From Paenalcaligenes sp052103955 (GTDB taxonomy: Bacteria; Pseudomonadota; Gammaproteobacteria; Burkholderiales; Burkholderiaceae_B), in assembly GCA_052103955.1 (NCBI GenBank), contig JBQELO010000003.1:186001-250000 (forward strand): a stretch of 64,000 nt of DNA. The letters run 5' to 3'. The notes beneath the pieces were generated by a model that worked only from the letters and a program-made list of their open reading frames with translations, did no database searches and was not told where the DNA came from. A program made the translations under genes and the position numbers. This document shows, in pieces, positions 27,291 through 36,209 of the stretch (position 1 is the first letter of the stretch; each line of letters starts with the position of its first letter).

Positions 27291-27872
27291 TTAAGCAGCC
27301 AAATTCTTCGCTGCGAAATCCCAGTTCGCCAAGTTCCAGAAGTTTTCTAGGTACTTAGGACGAGCATTGCGGTAATCGATGTAGTAAGCGTGTTCCCATA
27401 CGTCACAGGTCAACAGCGCTACATCTGTAGTAGTCAGCGTAGTACCAGCATTGCTAGTGTTTACGATATCCAGGCTACCGTCAGCTTTTTTCACCAACCA
27501 TGTCCAACCGGAACCGAAGTTACCTGCTGCAGATTTTGTGAATGCATCTTTGAACGTCTCAAGGCTGCCCCATTTTGCATTGATAGCATCAGCCAATGCA
27601 CCAGTAGGAGCACCGCCACCGTTAGGAGACAGGCTGTTCCAGTAGAAAGTGTGGTTCCATACCTGAGCAGCGTTATTAAATACGCCACCGGAGGATTTTT
27701 TCACCACGTCTTCCAAAGAAGCGTTCTCAAACTCTGTACCAGCAACCAGATTGTTCAGGTTAGTCACGTAAGTTTGGTGGTGCTTGCCATAGTGATACTC
27801 CAGCGTTTCTTTGGAGATGTGTGGCTCCAGAGCGGACATATCGTATGGAAGAGATGGAAGAGTAAAAGCCAT
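27291..27872 (-). CDS. sodB: Superoxide dismutase (Fe type)
   Basis: The enzyme disproportionates superoxide in the cytosol. The 193-residue protein carries all four metal ligands: His27 in LEYHYGKHHQTY, His74 in VWNHTFYW, and Asp157 and His161 in DVWEHAYYIDYRN. The motif GNFGSGWTWL and the short length fit the Fe-type SodB rather than the Mn type. There is no signal peptide. An AGGGAA ribosome site precedes the ATG. A terminator separates it from xseA upstream, so it has its own promoter. Confidence 0.95.
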   Translation of the reverse strand: MAFTLPSLPYDMSALEPHISKETLEYHYGKHHQTYVTNLNNLVAGTEFENASLEDVVKKSSGGVFNNAAQVWNHTFYWNSLSPNGGGAPTGALADAINAKWGSLETFKDAFTKSAAGNFGSGWTWLVKKADGSLDIVNTSNAGTTLTTTDVALLTCDVWEHAYYIDYRNARPKYLENFWNLANWDFAAKNLAA

Positions 27873-27897
27873 GATCTATTCCCTATTGATGTTATAG

Positions 27898-27919
27898 AAA
27901 AAAGGGTGAACACTCACCC
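27898..27919 (-). terminator. Intrinsic terminator after xseA
   Basis: GGGTGA (27904-27909) pairs with TCACCC (27914-27919) around a 4-base loop, with six T residues on the minus strand (complement of 27898-27903). It lies between the xseA stop at 27930 and the sodB start at 27872. Confidence 0.82.
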
Positions 27920-27929
27920 GATTAGAAGC

Positions 27930-29252
27930 TCAAAACAGAACCCGAGTTTGTTTCACTTCGGCCTGTAAACTGCCTTGAGCCAGCTGAATATCAAGCTGTT
28001 CTTTATTGCTCAAGTCTAGCGCATTTTTTACAATTTGCCCTGCTTCATTGCGAACAATAGCATAGCCGCGCTCTAAAACATGCATTGGGCTTAATGCTTG
28101 CAGGGTTTGTTGTAAGGCCGTTACTCGCAGCTGCTGACGCTTCAATTCTGTAGGCAGATGTTGTATCAGCCTATTTTCCAATGTGCCTAATAAGCGCTGC
28201 TGCCACGCCACTTCGGGTGTGGCTTGTTGCAGTTGCTTTACCAGCTTCGTCACACGCCACCTATCTGCCTCCAGCCGTGTTTGCACACGCTGCTTCAATC
28301 TATGCTGCAACGCCTCTAAACGCTGCTGTTGCTGACGTAGTTTTTGTTCAGGCGAAATCAACCCAGCACGTGTACGATCTAAGCGCAACCAAGCACGCTC
28401 TAAAATACGCCCCTGCCTGTGTTGCAACGCGCTCACCAGTCCTTGCAACTGCTGCAAACATTGCGTCTGACTATGACCAGCCAACTCCGCTGCCGCTGTG
28501 GGAGTAGGCGCACGTAAATCTGCCACGAAATCCGCAATAGTGAAGTCGGTTTCATGCCCCACACCACTAATAATGGGTATGGGTGCTGCCGCAATCAGTC
28601 TCGCTAATGCCTCATCATTAAAACACCACAAATCTTCTAGGCTTCCACCACCACGCACCAGCAATAAGGTATCTACTTCATTGCGCTCTATAGCCGTTTC
28701 TAGCGCTTTACACAAACTAGCGGCAGCCGCATCACCCTGCACTAAGGCAGGATAAACAATAACCTCCACATGCGGCAAACGACGTTCCACTGCGGTTAAT
28801 ACATCTCGCAGGGCTGCAGCACCCAGCGACGTAATCACCCCTAGCGTACGGGGCATACTTGGAATTGTTTTTTTACGCTCAGGATCAAACAAACCTTCAT
28901 CTTGCAACTTCTGCTTACGCTGCAAAAAGGCCTCATGCAGGTTCCCCACGCCAGCGCGACGCATCGCTTCTACTTGTAGCTGAAAGTCACCGCGAGGCTC
29001 ATAAAGGCTAGCAGCAGCTAATAACTCAACCTTTTCACCCACAACAGGTGTGAAGGAAACCGTAGAAGCACGCCCCCTAAACATGACCGCCTTCACTGCT
29101 GCCTGATCATCTTTAATTGTGAAATACCAATGCCCGGATGCTGCCCTCGTAAAGTTGGAGATTTCCCCCTTGACCCATACGCGAGAAAAATACTCACCCA
29201 ATAACGTACTAACCTGACGCGCCAACGCCCCTACAGTAATGACGGATTCCAT
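27930..29252 (-). CDS. xseA: Exodeoxyribonuclease VII large subunit
   Basis: XseA with XseB degrades single-stranded DNA. The 440-residue protein is taken from the ATG at 29252 (MESVITVGALARQVS), which has AAGGA seven bases upstream; a longer frame would add 19 unlike residues. The N-terminal OB domain has VWVKGEISNF and SGHWYFTIKD. The catalytic domain has TLGVITSLGAAALRDVL and SGVGHETDFTIADFVADLRAPTP (in which the DFVADLRAPTP part is the best-kept). A long coiled coil follows. xseB is not in the window. Confidence 0.94.
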   Translation of the reverse strand: MESVITVGALARQVSTLLGEYFSRVWVKGEISNFTRAASGHWYFTIKDDQAAVKAVMFRGRASTVSFTPVVGEKVELLAAASLYEPRGDFQLQVEAMRRAGVGNLHEAFLQRKQKLQDEGLFDPERKKTIPSMPRTLGVITSLGAAALRDVLTAVERRLPHVEVIVYPALVQGDAAAASLCKALETAIERNEVDTLLLVRGGGSLEDLWCFNDEALARLIAAAPIPIISGVGHETDFTIADFVADLRAPTPTAAAELAGHSQTQCLQQLQGLVSALQHRQGRILERAWLRLDRTRAGLISPEQKLRQQQQRLEALQHRLKQRVQTRLEADRWRVTKLVKQLQQATPEVAWQQRLLGTLENRLIQHLPTELKRQQLRVTALQQTLQALSPMHVLERGYAIVRNEAGQIVKNALDLSNKEQLDIQLAQGSLQAEVKQTRVLF

Positions 29253-29397
29253 ATCCCTATCCTTTTCACTCAGAGCTTGACAGATGCCGTTTTTTCCACA
29301 TGTAGTCACCTGCTCATTATTTTCTTATGTTGCGCTTAGATGACTCATCATTTACAGAACTCGCCACAATTACCAAACACAAGCCATTGATATAAAA

Positions 29398-29421
29398 CAA
29401 AAAAACAAAAAAACAAAAAAA
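29398..29421. repeat. Three tandem C-A7 units
   Basis: The 8-base unit CAAAAAAA occurs three times without interruption. It may be a slippage-prone simple repeat or a bent A-tract segment. It lies 58 bases from the first DnaA-box-like site. Confidence 0.9.
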
Positions 29422-29478
29422 TGGGACTTTTTTGACCAGTGAACTTCCAAGCCTTGTCGCAGCGGCCTTTGAATGCTC

Positions 29479-29513
29479 TTATGCACATAATTATCCACAG
29501 ATTTTGTGGATAG
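29479..29513. promoter_or_regulatory. Cluster of three DnaA-box-like sites
   Basis: TTATGCACA (29479-29487) differs by one base from the consensus. TTATCCACA (29491-29499) is a perfect DnaA box. TGTGGATAG (29505-29513) is an inverted box with one mismatch. The last two form a perfect 8-bp inverted repeat with a 5-base spacer. No dnaA, dnaN, gidA or parAB gene is nearby, so this is not evidently oriC. Confidence 0.5.
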
Positions 29514-29655
29514 ACGAGCTAAGCTACTGAACTCAAAACACTTCTTCACAAAATGCAGAGATCTGTACCAAAACTCCCCCACTAGAATAGCCTCTATTAT
29601 AATAAAAAGAGTTTTGGGCTTCATGGCCCCGCCACCGTTACGCAGGGAAATTAAC

Positions 29656-30261
29656 GTGTCTTCTATTCTGGCTGCCGCTGGCTGGCCTATCTGGTTGCTC
29701 ATTGCCACATCCGTTATAGGACTGGCGCTGATTTTTGAACGCAGCTTGGCCTTACGCCATCGCTATTACCTCTCTGAACGCTCTTTACAGCGCGCTTTCG
29801 ATTTAGCCGCCCAACCCATCGTGGCTCAAAATCAATTAACAGAACTGCAACAGGACAGCGGTTTTGGCATGCTAAGCGCCCAAATCCTCAGCTTACAAAA
29901 CCAATCACCCAGCACCCGACAAGAAGCCGCCGAACAAGTTGGTCGCGACTTAGCGTTCCGGTTACACCGCTATCTAGGTGCGCTAGCTACTGTTGCCGTA
30001 ATCGCCCCACTACTAGGCTTGTTTGGTACGGTAATAGGCATGATTGAACTCTTTGGCGCCTACCAGCCTCAAGGCAGCGATCCTTCCCAACTCGCACACG
30101 GGATATCCATCGCCCTATACAACACCGGTTTTGGTATTTTGATTGCTATTGTGGCATTGATTGCACACCGCTTCTTCAGTGCACGCGCCGACTTTATTTT
30201 GCATAGACTGGAGTACGAAGCCAGCCGACTTAACCGCTTAATAGAATCGCGACAATCATGA
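29656..30261 (+). CDS. MotA/TolQ/ExbB-family proton channel protein
   Basis: I chose the GTG at 29656, preceded by AGGGA at seven bases; the longer frame has no start with a ribosome site. The 201-residue protein has three membrane segments (about 11-30, 105-130 and 150-175) and the family core APLLGLFGTVIGMIELFGAY and SIALYNTGFGILIAIVAL. With the next gene it should form an ExbB-ExbD/TolQ-TolR type stator using the proton gradient. There is no TonB or TolA beside it; the downstream neighbours are lipid A genes. The receptor partner is unknown. Confidence 0.85.
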   Translation: MSSILAAAGWPIWLLIATSVIGLALIFERSLALRHRYYLSERSLQRAFDLAAQPIVAQNQLTELQQDSGFGMLSAQILSLQNQSPSTRQEAAEQVGRDLAFRLHRYLGALATVAVIAPLLGLFGTVIGMIELFGAYQPQGSDPSQLAHGISIALYNTGFGILIAIVALIAHRFFSARADFILHRLEYEASRLNRLIESRQS

Positions 30262-30665
30262 ACTTCAAGCGCCGTTTCTCTCCCTCAGCATCTCCCATAG
30301 ACATCAATCTTATTCCGTTGATTGATGTCTTGCTTGTGGTATTGATTTTCTTAACGGCCACAACAACATTTACACAAATACAAAAATTAGACGTAACCCT
30401 ACCTCAGGTTACTCAAGCCACCGCACTTGAAAACAGTAACATTTTGGCGATCAGCCAAGACGGCTTGTACGCCTTGAATGGCCAAAGCATCAACGGCCAC
30501 TCTGCCCAAGCCCTAGAACAAGCACTGCAAGCGCTATCCGCACAACAACCACTACTGATTTATGCCGACAGCGCCACACCACACGCATCGGTTGTGCGCG
30601 TACTGGAAGCAGCGCAACGCTTGCAACTCACCAAAATTAGCTTTGCCACCCAAGCCACGCCATGA
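30258..30665 (+). CDS. ExbD/TolR-family biopolymer transport protein
   Basis: The 135-residue protein has a basic start, INLIPLIDVLLVVLIFLTAT as the membrane helix with the conserved proton-carrying Asp, then a small periplasmic domain with KLDVTLPQ and VRVLEAAQRLQLTKISFAT. It overlaps the exbB-like gene by four bases and lpxK by four bases, so the three are translationally coupled. Confidence 0.9.
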   Translation: MNFKRRFSPSASPIDINLIPLIDVLLVVLIFLTATTTFTQIQKLDVTLPQVTQATALENSNILAISQDGLYALNGQSINGHSAQALEQALQALSAQQPLLIYADSATPHASVVRVLEAAQRLQLTKISFATQATP

Positions 30666-31705
30666 GCATTCACAGCTTTCTTAGCCAACACATACACAAA
30701 GCGTGGCAACACAAAGGCCTGCTCAGCACCCTTTTACTTCCCTTAGCCTGCATTACCAAGCGTATTGTTCAGCGCAAGCGACACTACTACCAACAACACC
30801 CTGAGGCCGTATATACCAGCCATACCCCTGTAATTGTGGTGGGAAACTTAGTGGTGGGTGGCGCAGGAAAAACCCCCGTTGTTTTGGCTCTAATCGCTGC
30901 CTTACGTCAGCACGGCTATACCCCTGGCGTCATTAGTCGTGGTTATGGTGTGCGCATAGGCGAACACGCCCACCTCTCGGCACACAGCTCAGAAGCCAAC
31001 TATCTAGGCGATGAGCCCTCCTTAATCGCCAAAGAAACCAGCGCACCTGTAGCCGTACACCCTAAACGCATACTCGCCCTACAAGCACTTAACCGCGCCT
31101 TCCCTCACGTAGATGTCGTGATTGCCGATGACGGCCTACAACACCTTCCATTAGGGCGTGCTGCGCAAGTGATTGTGCAAGATGCGCGCGGCCTCGGTAA
31201 TGGCCGATTAATTCCCGCTGGCCCGCTGAGAGACTTACCCTCGCAGTTGCAACACGCCGACGTCATTGTGACGCAACAAACAGGCAGCGATATCAGCACA
31301 TCGCCTGAGTACATACAGGGTGTACCTCACGTAGGCATGCAACTTTGGCCTACCGCCTTTCGTAATCTAGAAACCGGACAATGCCTAACCCCCGACGAAG
31401 CACTTGCCCTATTTAGTGGCAAAACTGTTGGCGCCGTCGCCGCTATAGGACAGCCGCAGCGTTTTTTTTCTATGCTGCGAAAATTTGGGGTAAACCCTCG
31501 ATCCCCATTGTCTTTACCAGACCACTACGACTATAGTTACAGCCCTTTTGGGAAAATTGACGCAGATTTCATACTAATCACCCCAAAAGATGCCGTAAAA
31601 TGTAAAAAGTTTGCTGATAAACGCATCTGGATCACCGAAGTTTCTGCGCTTTTTTCCAGAGCTGACTGGTACACCCCCCTGTTAGAAATACTGCAACGGC
31701 ATTAA
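30662..31705 (+). CDS. lpxK: Tetraacyldisaccharide 4'-kinase
   Basis: LpxK adds the 4' phosphate to the lipid A disaccharide at the inner membrane. The 347-residue protein has a membrane-associated N-terminus and the P-loop VVGGAGKTP (GGAGKT at 66-71). Also present are GVISRGYGV, LGDEPSLIAKET, VIADDGLQHLPLGR and the late TPKDAVKC motif. The start overlaps exbD; Trm112 follows 70 bases later in the same direction. Confidence 0.95.
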   Translation: MSIHSFLSQHIHKAWQHKGLLSTLLLPLACITKRIVQRKRHYYQQHPEAVYTSHTPVIVVGNLVVGGAGKTPVVLALIAALRQHGYTPGVISRGYGVRIGEHAHLSAHSSEANYLGDEPSLIAKETSAPVAVHPKRILALQALNRAFPHVDVVIADDGLQHLPLGRAAQVIVQDARGLGNGRLIPAGPLRDLPSQLQHADVIVTQQTGSDISTSPEYIQGVPHVGMQLWPTAFRNLETGQCLTPDEALALFSGKTVGAVAAIGQPQRFFSMLRKFGVNPRSPLSLPDHYDYSYSPFGKIDADFILITPKDAVKCKKFADKRIWITEVSALFSRADWYTPLLEILQRH

Positions 31706-31775
31706 TATGCTCATTGCCAGCATTACTGCTGGGTTACTGTTTGATTACTTGTTTTGCTGTATAGCCGGAGCCCAT

Positions 31776-31958
31776 ATGGAACGCCGCCTCTTCGATATTC
31801 TGGTCTGCCCGCAATGTAAGGCCCAATTGCGGTATCAACCCGAGGATCAGGAATTGATCTGCGATGCTGATCAATTGGCTTTTCCCGTACGTGATGGCAT
31901 ACCCGTCATGTTGATCAATGAAGCTCGCTCTCTGGATACCCAGACTGATAACGCATGA
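31776..31958 (+). CDS. Trm112 family small zinc-ribbon protein
   Basis: The ATG at 31776 with GGAG five bases upstream gives a 60-residue protein; a longer upstream frame lacks a ribosome site. It opens MERRLFDILVCPQCKAQL and continues LICDADQLAFPVRDGIPVML, the Trm112/YcaR signature. Only the CPQC pair and Cys in ELICD are visible as metal candidates. Its stop overlaps the kdsB start by four bases; the lpxK-ycaR-kdsB order is typical. Its role in bacteria is uncertain. Confidence 0.9.
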   Translation: MERRLFDILVCPQCKAQLRYQPEDQELICDADQLAFPVRDGIPVMLINEARSLDTQTDNA

Positions 31959-32719
31959 GCTTCATTGCCGTTATCCCCGCTAGACTTGCTTCTACGCGCC
32001 TGCCCAATAAAGCACTGCTAGACATAGGTGGCAAAGCTATGGTGGTACGCACTGCCGAGCAAGCACTGAAATCTAGCGCCAGCCGCGTTATTGTTGCTAC
32101 CGATGCTGAAGAAATCGCACACGTCACGCGATCAGCCGGCCTAGAAACCGTACTCACCAGCCCAGACCACCCCACAGGCACAGACCGCTTGTCCGAGGTT
32201 GTGCGCACCCTAGGTGTAGCACCTGAGCAAATCATTGTGAACGTACAAGGTGACGAACCGCTTATTAATCCCTCGCTGATTGATCAGGTTGCCCACGCAC
32301 TGGCGCAAACGCCCAGCGCCAGCATCGCCACATTAGGCGTACCTATCACCGAGGTCGAGACCCTCTTTAACGCCAATACCGTCAAAATCGTGGTGGATCA
32401 CGCTGATCACGCCCTGTATTTTTCTCGCGCCCCCATCCCTTGGGCACGTGAAGCATTGGCTGATGGCAAACAACGCGTGGCTGATGGGCTACCCGCCCTT
32501 CAGCACATTGGTCTTTACGCATACCGCACCAGTTTTCTACAAGTGTTCCCCACCCTGTCTCGTGGCAGCTTGGAACAAATAGAACTGCTGGAGCAATTGC
32601 GTGCACTTGAGCATGGTTACCGCATTGTGGTTAGCCGTTCCGCTCACCCACCAGCTCCGGGCATTGATACTGCCGAAGATCTGGAAAAAGTACGGAATAT
32701 CGTGAGGAATAGCCTATAA
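31955..32719 (+). CDS. kdsB: 3-deoxy-manno-octulosonate cytidylyltransferase
   Basis: KdsB activates Kdo as CMP-Kdo for lipopolysaccharide core assembly. The 254-residue protein has the nucleotide motif IPARLASTRLPNKAL, VVATDAEEI-type strand (VIVATDAEE), NVQGDEPLINP and the HIGLYAYR segment. It overlaps the Trm112 gene and is followed by adk after a 92-base gap. Confidence 0.96.
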   Translation: MSFIAVIPARLASTRLPNKALLDIGGKAMVVRTAEQALKSSASRVIVATDAEEIAHVTRSAGLETVLTSPDHPTGTDRLSEVVRTLGVAPEQIIVNVQGDEPLINPSLIDQVAHALAQTPSASIATLGVPITEVETLFNANTVKIVVDHADHALYFSRAPIPWAREALADGKQRVADGLPALQHIGLYAYRTSFLQVFPTLSRGSLEQIELLEQLRALEHGYRIVVSRSAHPPAPGIDTAEDLEKVRNIVRNSL

Positions 32720-32811
32720 GGCCTTTCCGCTAGCGCATATTATTTAGTTTTTTGTCGCATTCATTGCGGCATACCCACAAATCAAAAAATCACTTTCCTC
32801 AGGAGGAACGT

Positions 32812-33468
32812 ATGCGACTGATACTGCTCGGTCCACCCGGTGCCGGGAAAGGCACCCAGGCCACTTTCATCACCCAGGAATTCTCCATTCCTCAGATTTC
32901 CACGGGCGATATGCTTCGTGCAGCCGTTAAAGCGCAGACACCATTAGGTCTGGAAGCTAAGGCTGTGATGGATGCCGGCAAACTGGTATCAGACGACATC
33001 ATTATTGGTCTAGTACAAGACCGTCTTACTCAGGAAGACTGTGCCAGCGGCTACCTGTTCGACGGATTTCCTCGTACGATTCCTCAAGCTGATGCGTTGA
33101 AAAATGCCGGAGTATCATTGGATTACGTCATTGAAATTGATGTGCCAAGCGAAGATATTATTGAGCGCATCAGTGGTCGTCGCGTACACCCAGCAAGCGG
33201 GCGCTCATACCACGTACGCTTCAACCCACCCAAAACCGAAGGTGTGGATGACGTTACAGGCGAAACACTGATTCAACGCGACGACGATTGCGAAGAGACA
33301 GTACGCCACCGATTGGAGGTATACGCCAATCAAACACGTCCCTTGGTTGATTATTATTCTAGCTGGGCTAACTCAGGTGACGCCAAAGCGCCTAAATACC
33401 GTAAAATCTCCGGAGTAGGCACAGTAGAGGAAATCAAGGCACGTATTCTGGCAGCGCTAAACAGCTAA
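32812..33468 (+). CDS. adk: Adenylate kinase
   Basis: Adk interconverts AMP, ADP and ATP. The ATG at 32812 follows a perfect AGGAGG with a 5-base spacing; the longer frame is not needed. The 218-residue long-form enzyme has the P-loop GPPGAGKGTQ (7-16), the AMP-binding STGDMLR, the DGFPRT motif, and a full LID domain with RRVHPASGRSYHV. The LID lacks the four-cysteine zinc site. A terminator follows the stop. Confidence 0.97.
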   Translation: MRLILLGPPGAGKGTQATFITQEFSIPQISTGDMLRAAVKAQTPLGLEAKAVMDAGKLVSDDIIIGLVQDRLTQEDCASGYLFDGFPRTIPQADALKNAGVSLDYVIEIDVPSEDIIERISGRRVHPASGRSYHVRFNPPKTEGVDDVTGETLIQRDDDCEETVRHRLEVYANQTRPLVDYYSSWANSGDAKAPKYRKISGVGTVEEIKARILAALNS

Positions 33469-33489
33469 ACCAGAGAACGTTACATTCAT

Positions 33490-33520
33490 AAATCCGGCAC
33501 TGGCAAAGCCGGATTTTTTT
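33490..33520 (+). terminator. Intrinsic terminator after adk
   Basis: AAATCCGGC (33490-33498) pairs with GCCGGATTT (33508-33516) and runs into seven T residues. It ends 20 bases before the next start and separates adk from the dehydrogenase gene. Confidence 0.9.
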
Positions 33521-33539
33521 GTAATTAACGGAGACTTTC

Positions 33540-34298
33540 ATGCAGGTAAAAAATCATACTTTTGTTGTAACGGGCGGAGCATCCGGTCTGGGAGCAGGCA
33601 CGGTCAGAAAGCTTTGCGCACAAGGCGCCCGAGTAGTGATTGCAGACGTACAAGATGAAGCCGGCGAAGCACTGGCCAAAGAACTTAACCAACATTTCGT
33701 GCATTGCGATGTCACTAGCCCTGACGACGCGCAGCGCGTGATTGATAAAGCGGTAGAACTGGGCAACTTCTACGGCTTGGTTAACTGCGCAGGTATTGCC
33801 CCCGCATCCCGCACTGTAGGACGCGAAGGCGCACACGACTTAGCGTTATTCCAAAAAGTAATTGGTATTAACCTGATCGGTACATTCAACATGAACCGTC
33901 TGGCAGCCCAGGCCATGAGCAACAACGAGCCTCTGCCAACTAAAGAGCGTGGCGTGTTGATCAACACCGCATCCGTTGCCGCCTACGAAGGCCAAATCGG
34001 TCAGGCTGCTTATGCTGCATCCAAAGGTGGTGTAGTGGGCATGACATTGCCTATCGCACGCGACCTCGCCAAATTAGGTATTCGCTGCGTCACCATTGCT
34101 CCCGGCATTTTCGGCACCCCAATGATGTTCGGCTTCCCTCAAGAAGTGCAAGACTCCTTAGCTGAAAGCGTACCTTTCCCATCCCGACTGGGCACACCGG
34201 AAGACTACGCCAAACTGGCATTAAGCATCATTGACAACGACATGATTAACGGTGAAACCATTCGACTGGATGGCGCTATCCGCATGGCTCCGCGCTAA
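33540..34298 (+). CDS. Short-chain dehydrogenase, 3-hydroxyacyl-CoA dehydrogenase type
   Basis: The 252-residue classical SDR has the NAD motif TGGASGLG (11-18), Asp36 after the second strand (favouring NAD over NADP), NCAG, and the catalytic Ser145, Tyr158 and Lys162 (YAASKGG). The text GQIGQAAYAASKGGVVGMTLPIARDL is typical of the human HSD17B10-like 3-hydroxyacyl-CoA dehydrogenases, which oxidise hydroxyacyl-CoA in fatty acid or branched amino acid breakdown. A GGAG lies before the ATG. The stop overlaps the murJ start by one base. Confidence 0.83.
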   Translation: MQVKNHTFVVTGGASGLGAGTVRKLCAQGARVVIADVQDEAGEALAKELNQHFVHCDVTSPDDAQRVIDKAVELGNFYGLVNCAGIAPASRTVGREGAHDLALFQKVIGINLIGTFNMNRLAAQAMSNNEPLPTKERGVLINTASVAAYEGQIGQAAYAASKGGVVGMTLPIARDLAKLGIRCVTIAPGIFGTPMMFGFPQEVQDSLAESVPFPSRLGTPEDYAKLALSIIDNDMINGETIRLDGAIRMAPR

Positions 34299-35851
34299 TG
34301 GGTTTACTTAAATCAGCAGCAACGGTCAGCAGCTTTACGCTGCTGTCCCGCATTACCGGCCTCGCTCGCGACATTCTTATTGCTCGCTCCTTTGGGGCCG
34401 GGCCACTCACTGACGCTTTTTGGGTGGCATTTCGCATCCCTAACCTGCTACGCAGGTTATTTGCCGAAGGTGCATTTTCACAAGCTTTCGTACCTATCTT
34501 AGGCAATGCACGTAAGAACAACAGCCACGACGAAGTACGTACACTGTTAGATCAGGTAGCCCTGCTGCTAACGGCCATACTCATGCTGGTTAGCCTGATA
34601 GGCATCGTAGCCGCCCCATGGGTGGTTAGCATTATGGCCAGCGGTTTACGTGCCGCAGAGCGACAAACCGAATTTAATGCAGCCATCTGGATGACTCGCA
34701 TGATGTTCCCGTACATCTTGTGCATGTCGTTGGTGGCCTTTGCCTCGGGTGTATTAAACACCTGGAGCCGATTTGCTGTACCAGCTTTCACGCCAATTTT
34801 GCTAAACATCAGCATGATTGGAGCCAGCCTGCTGCTGTCCTCGTATTTTGAAATCCCCGTTTATGCGCTCGCTGTAGGGGTAATGATAGGTGGTGTACTG
34901 CAATTAGCGGTGCAATGGCTGGCCTTGCATCGCTTAGGGCTGCTACCTCGCTTTAGCTTGAATATACGTGGCGCTTGGCAAAACAGTACTGTGCAACACA
35001 TCATGAAGCAGATGATCCCTGCCATCGTAGGGGTATCCGTAGCACAGATCTCTTTGCTGATTAACACCAATATTGCGACTTGGCTTACTCCCGGTAGCGT
35101 AACGTGGCTATCGTTTGCCGATCGCCTGATGGAGTTCCCCACGGCTTTACTAGGCGTAGCACTGGGCACTGTGTTGTTGCCCAAGCTTTCTGCCGCTTAC
35201 GCAGGTGACTCTACGCAACAATACCAACAGTTATTGGACTGGGGCTTAAAGCTGATTATTTTGTTTGGCTTACCGTGCGCGCTTGCACTAGCCTTAATCG
35301 CTGACGCATTGGTCGCTAGTCTGTTTCACTACGGTGAATTCAGCAGTTACGACGTGGCCCAAACACGCACAGCCGTAGCCGCGTACTCGGTAGGCTTATT
35401 GGGCTTACTGGCGGTGAAAATTCTAGCCCCTGCCTTTTATGCGCGCCAAGACATACGCACCCCGGTTAGAATTGCGATAGTCGTACTGGTCCTGACGCAA
35501 CTGTTAAACCTCGTACTGGTACCCCTATTTGCGCATGCTGGCCTTGCTCTATCTATTGGTATAGGTGCCAGCATTAATGCGTTGGTACTACTTGCCTTGC
35601 TGCATAAGCGTGGCTTGTACCGCCCCGGGCCCGGTTGGGGGCTGTTTATTGCACGCGTACTGCCCGCCTTATTAATTTTAGGGACAGTACTGTGGGCTGG
35701 CTCCCACTATATAGACTGGACAACACTACGCGCACAACCCGCTGTACGCTTACTTTATCTGCTAGGGCTCATGCTTGCATGTGCCATTAGCTATTTTGTT
35801 CCGCTACTACTGTGCGGATTCCGGCTTAGACACTTTACAAGGCCTCATTAA
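34298..35851 (+). CDS. murJ: Lipid II flippase MurJ (MviN)
   Basis: MurJ moves lipid II across the inner membrane for peptidoglycan synthesis. The 517-residue protein has about 14 membrane helices. Characteristic stretches are SRITGLARDILIARSFG, LLRRLFAEGAFSQAFVPI, and LISWLSFADRL-like VTWLSFADRLMEFPTALLG. The start shares a base with the preceding stop (TAATG). rpsT follows after a 52-base gap, the common betaproteobacterial order. Confidence 0.96.
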   Translation: MGLLKSAATVSSFTLLSRITGLARDILIARSFGAGPLTDAFWVAFRIPNLLRRLFAEGAFSQAFVPILGNARKNNSHDEVRTLLDQVALLLTAILMLVSLIGIVAAPWVVSIMASGLRAAERQTEFNAAIWMTRMMFPYILCMSLVAFASGVLNTWSRFAVPAFTPILLNISMIGASLLLSSYFEIPVYALAVGVMIGGVLQLAVQWLALHRLGLLPRFSLNIRGAWQNSTVQHIMKQMIPAIVGVSVAQISLLINTNIATWLTPGSVTWLSFADRLMEFPTALLGVALGTVLLPKLSAAYAGDSTQQYQQLLDWGLKLIILFGLPCALALALIADALVASLFHYGEFSSYDVAQTRTAVAAYSVGLLGLLAVKILAPAFYARQDIRTPVRIAIVVLVLTQLLNLVLVPLFAHAGLALSIGIGASINALVLLALLHKRGLYRPGPGWGLFIARVLPALLILGTVLWAGSHYIDWTTLRAQPAVRLLYLLGLMLACAISYFVPLLLCGFRLRHFTRPH

Positions 35852-35903
35852 GGCTTTAGAATATAAGTCTTTGCCAATTAAACTTACTAATCAATTTATA
35901 CAT

Positions 35904-36170
35904 ATGGCTAATTCCGCACAAGCTCGCAAACGTGCCCGCCAAGCAGTGGCACGTAACAAACACAATTCCAGCATCCGCTCCATGCTGCGCACATCGATCA
36001 AACGTGTGCGTCAAGCTATCGAAGCTGGCGATCAGGCTGCTGCCAACGAAGTGTTCAGTAAAGCCTCCAGCGTGATCGATCGCGTTGCTGACAAAAATAT
36101 CATTCACAAAAACAAGGCCGCTCGTCATAAAAGCCGCCTAGCCGCTGCCGTTAAGGCAATGGCTGCCTAA
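35904..36170 (+). CDS. rpsT: 30S ribosomal protein S20
   Basis: The 88-residue basic protein (MANSAQARKRARQAV, then three long helices and the KNKAARHKSRLAAAV tail) is S20, which binds the 5' domain of 16S rRNA. The ATG at 35904 is used; the reading frame runs further upstream into murJ but those residues are not S20. A terminator follows 46 bases after the stop. Confidence 0.97.
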   Translation: MANSAQARKRARQAVARNKHNSSIRSMLRTSIKRVRQAIEAGDQAAANEVFSKASSVIDRVADKNIIHKNKAARHKSRLAAAVKAMAA

Positions 36171-36209
36171 TGATTGAAAGTTGGGTTTAATTGGCAGCGA
36201 CCTGGTCGT

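Larger units (their letters stand above)
29253..29655. other. Intergenic region with A-tracts and DnaA-box-like sites
   Basis: The 403-base gap between xseA and the exbB-like gene has no convincing gene. It holds three perfect copies of C followed by seven A (29398-29421), and a cluster of three DnaA-box-like 9-mers at 29479-29513. The rest shows nothing clear beyond sites that could promote either flanking gene. Confidence 0.5.

Noticed and set aside
29398..29513. A chromosomal replication origin
   Set aside because: There are only three DnaA-box-like sites, no dnaA, dnaN, rpmH, gidA or parAB nearby, and no long AT-rich unwinding region. I report a DnaA-box cluster only.
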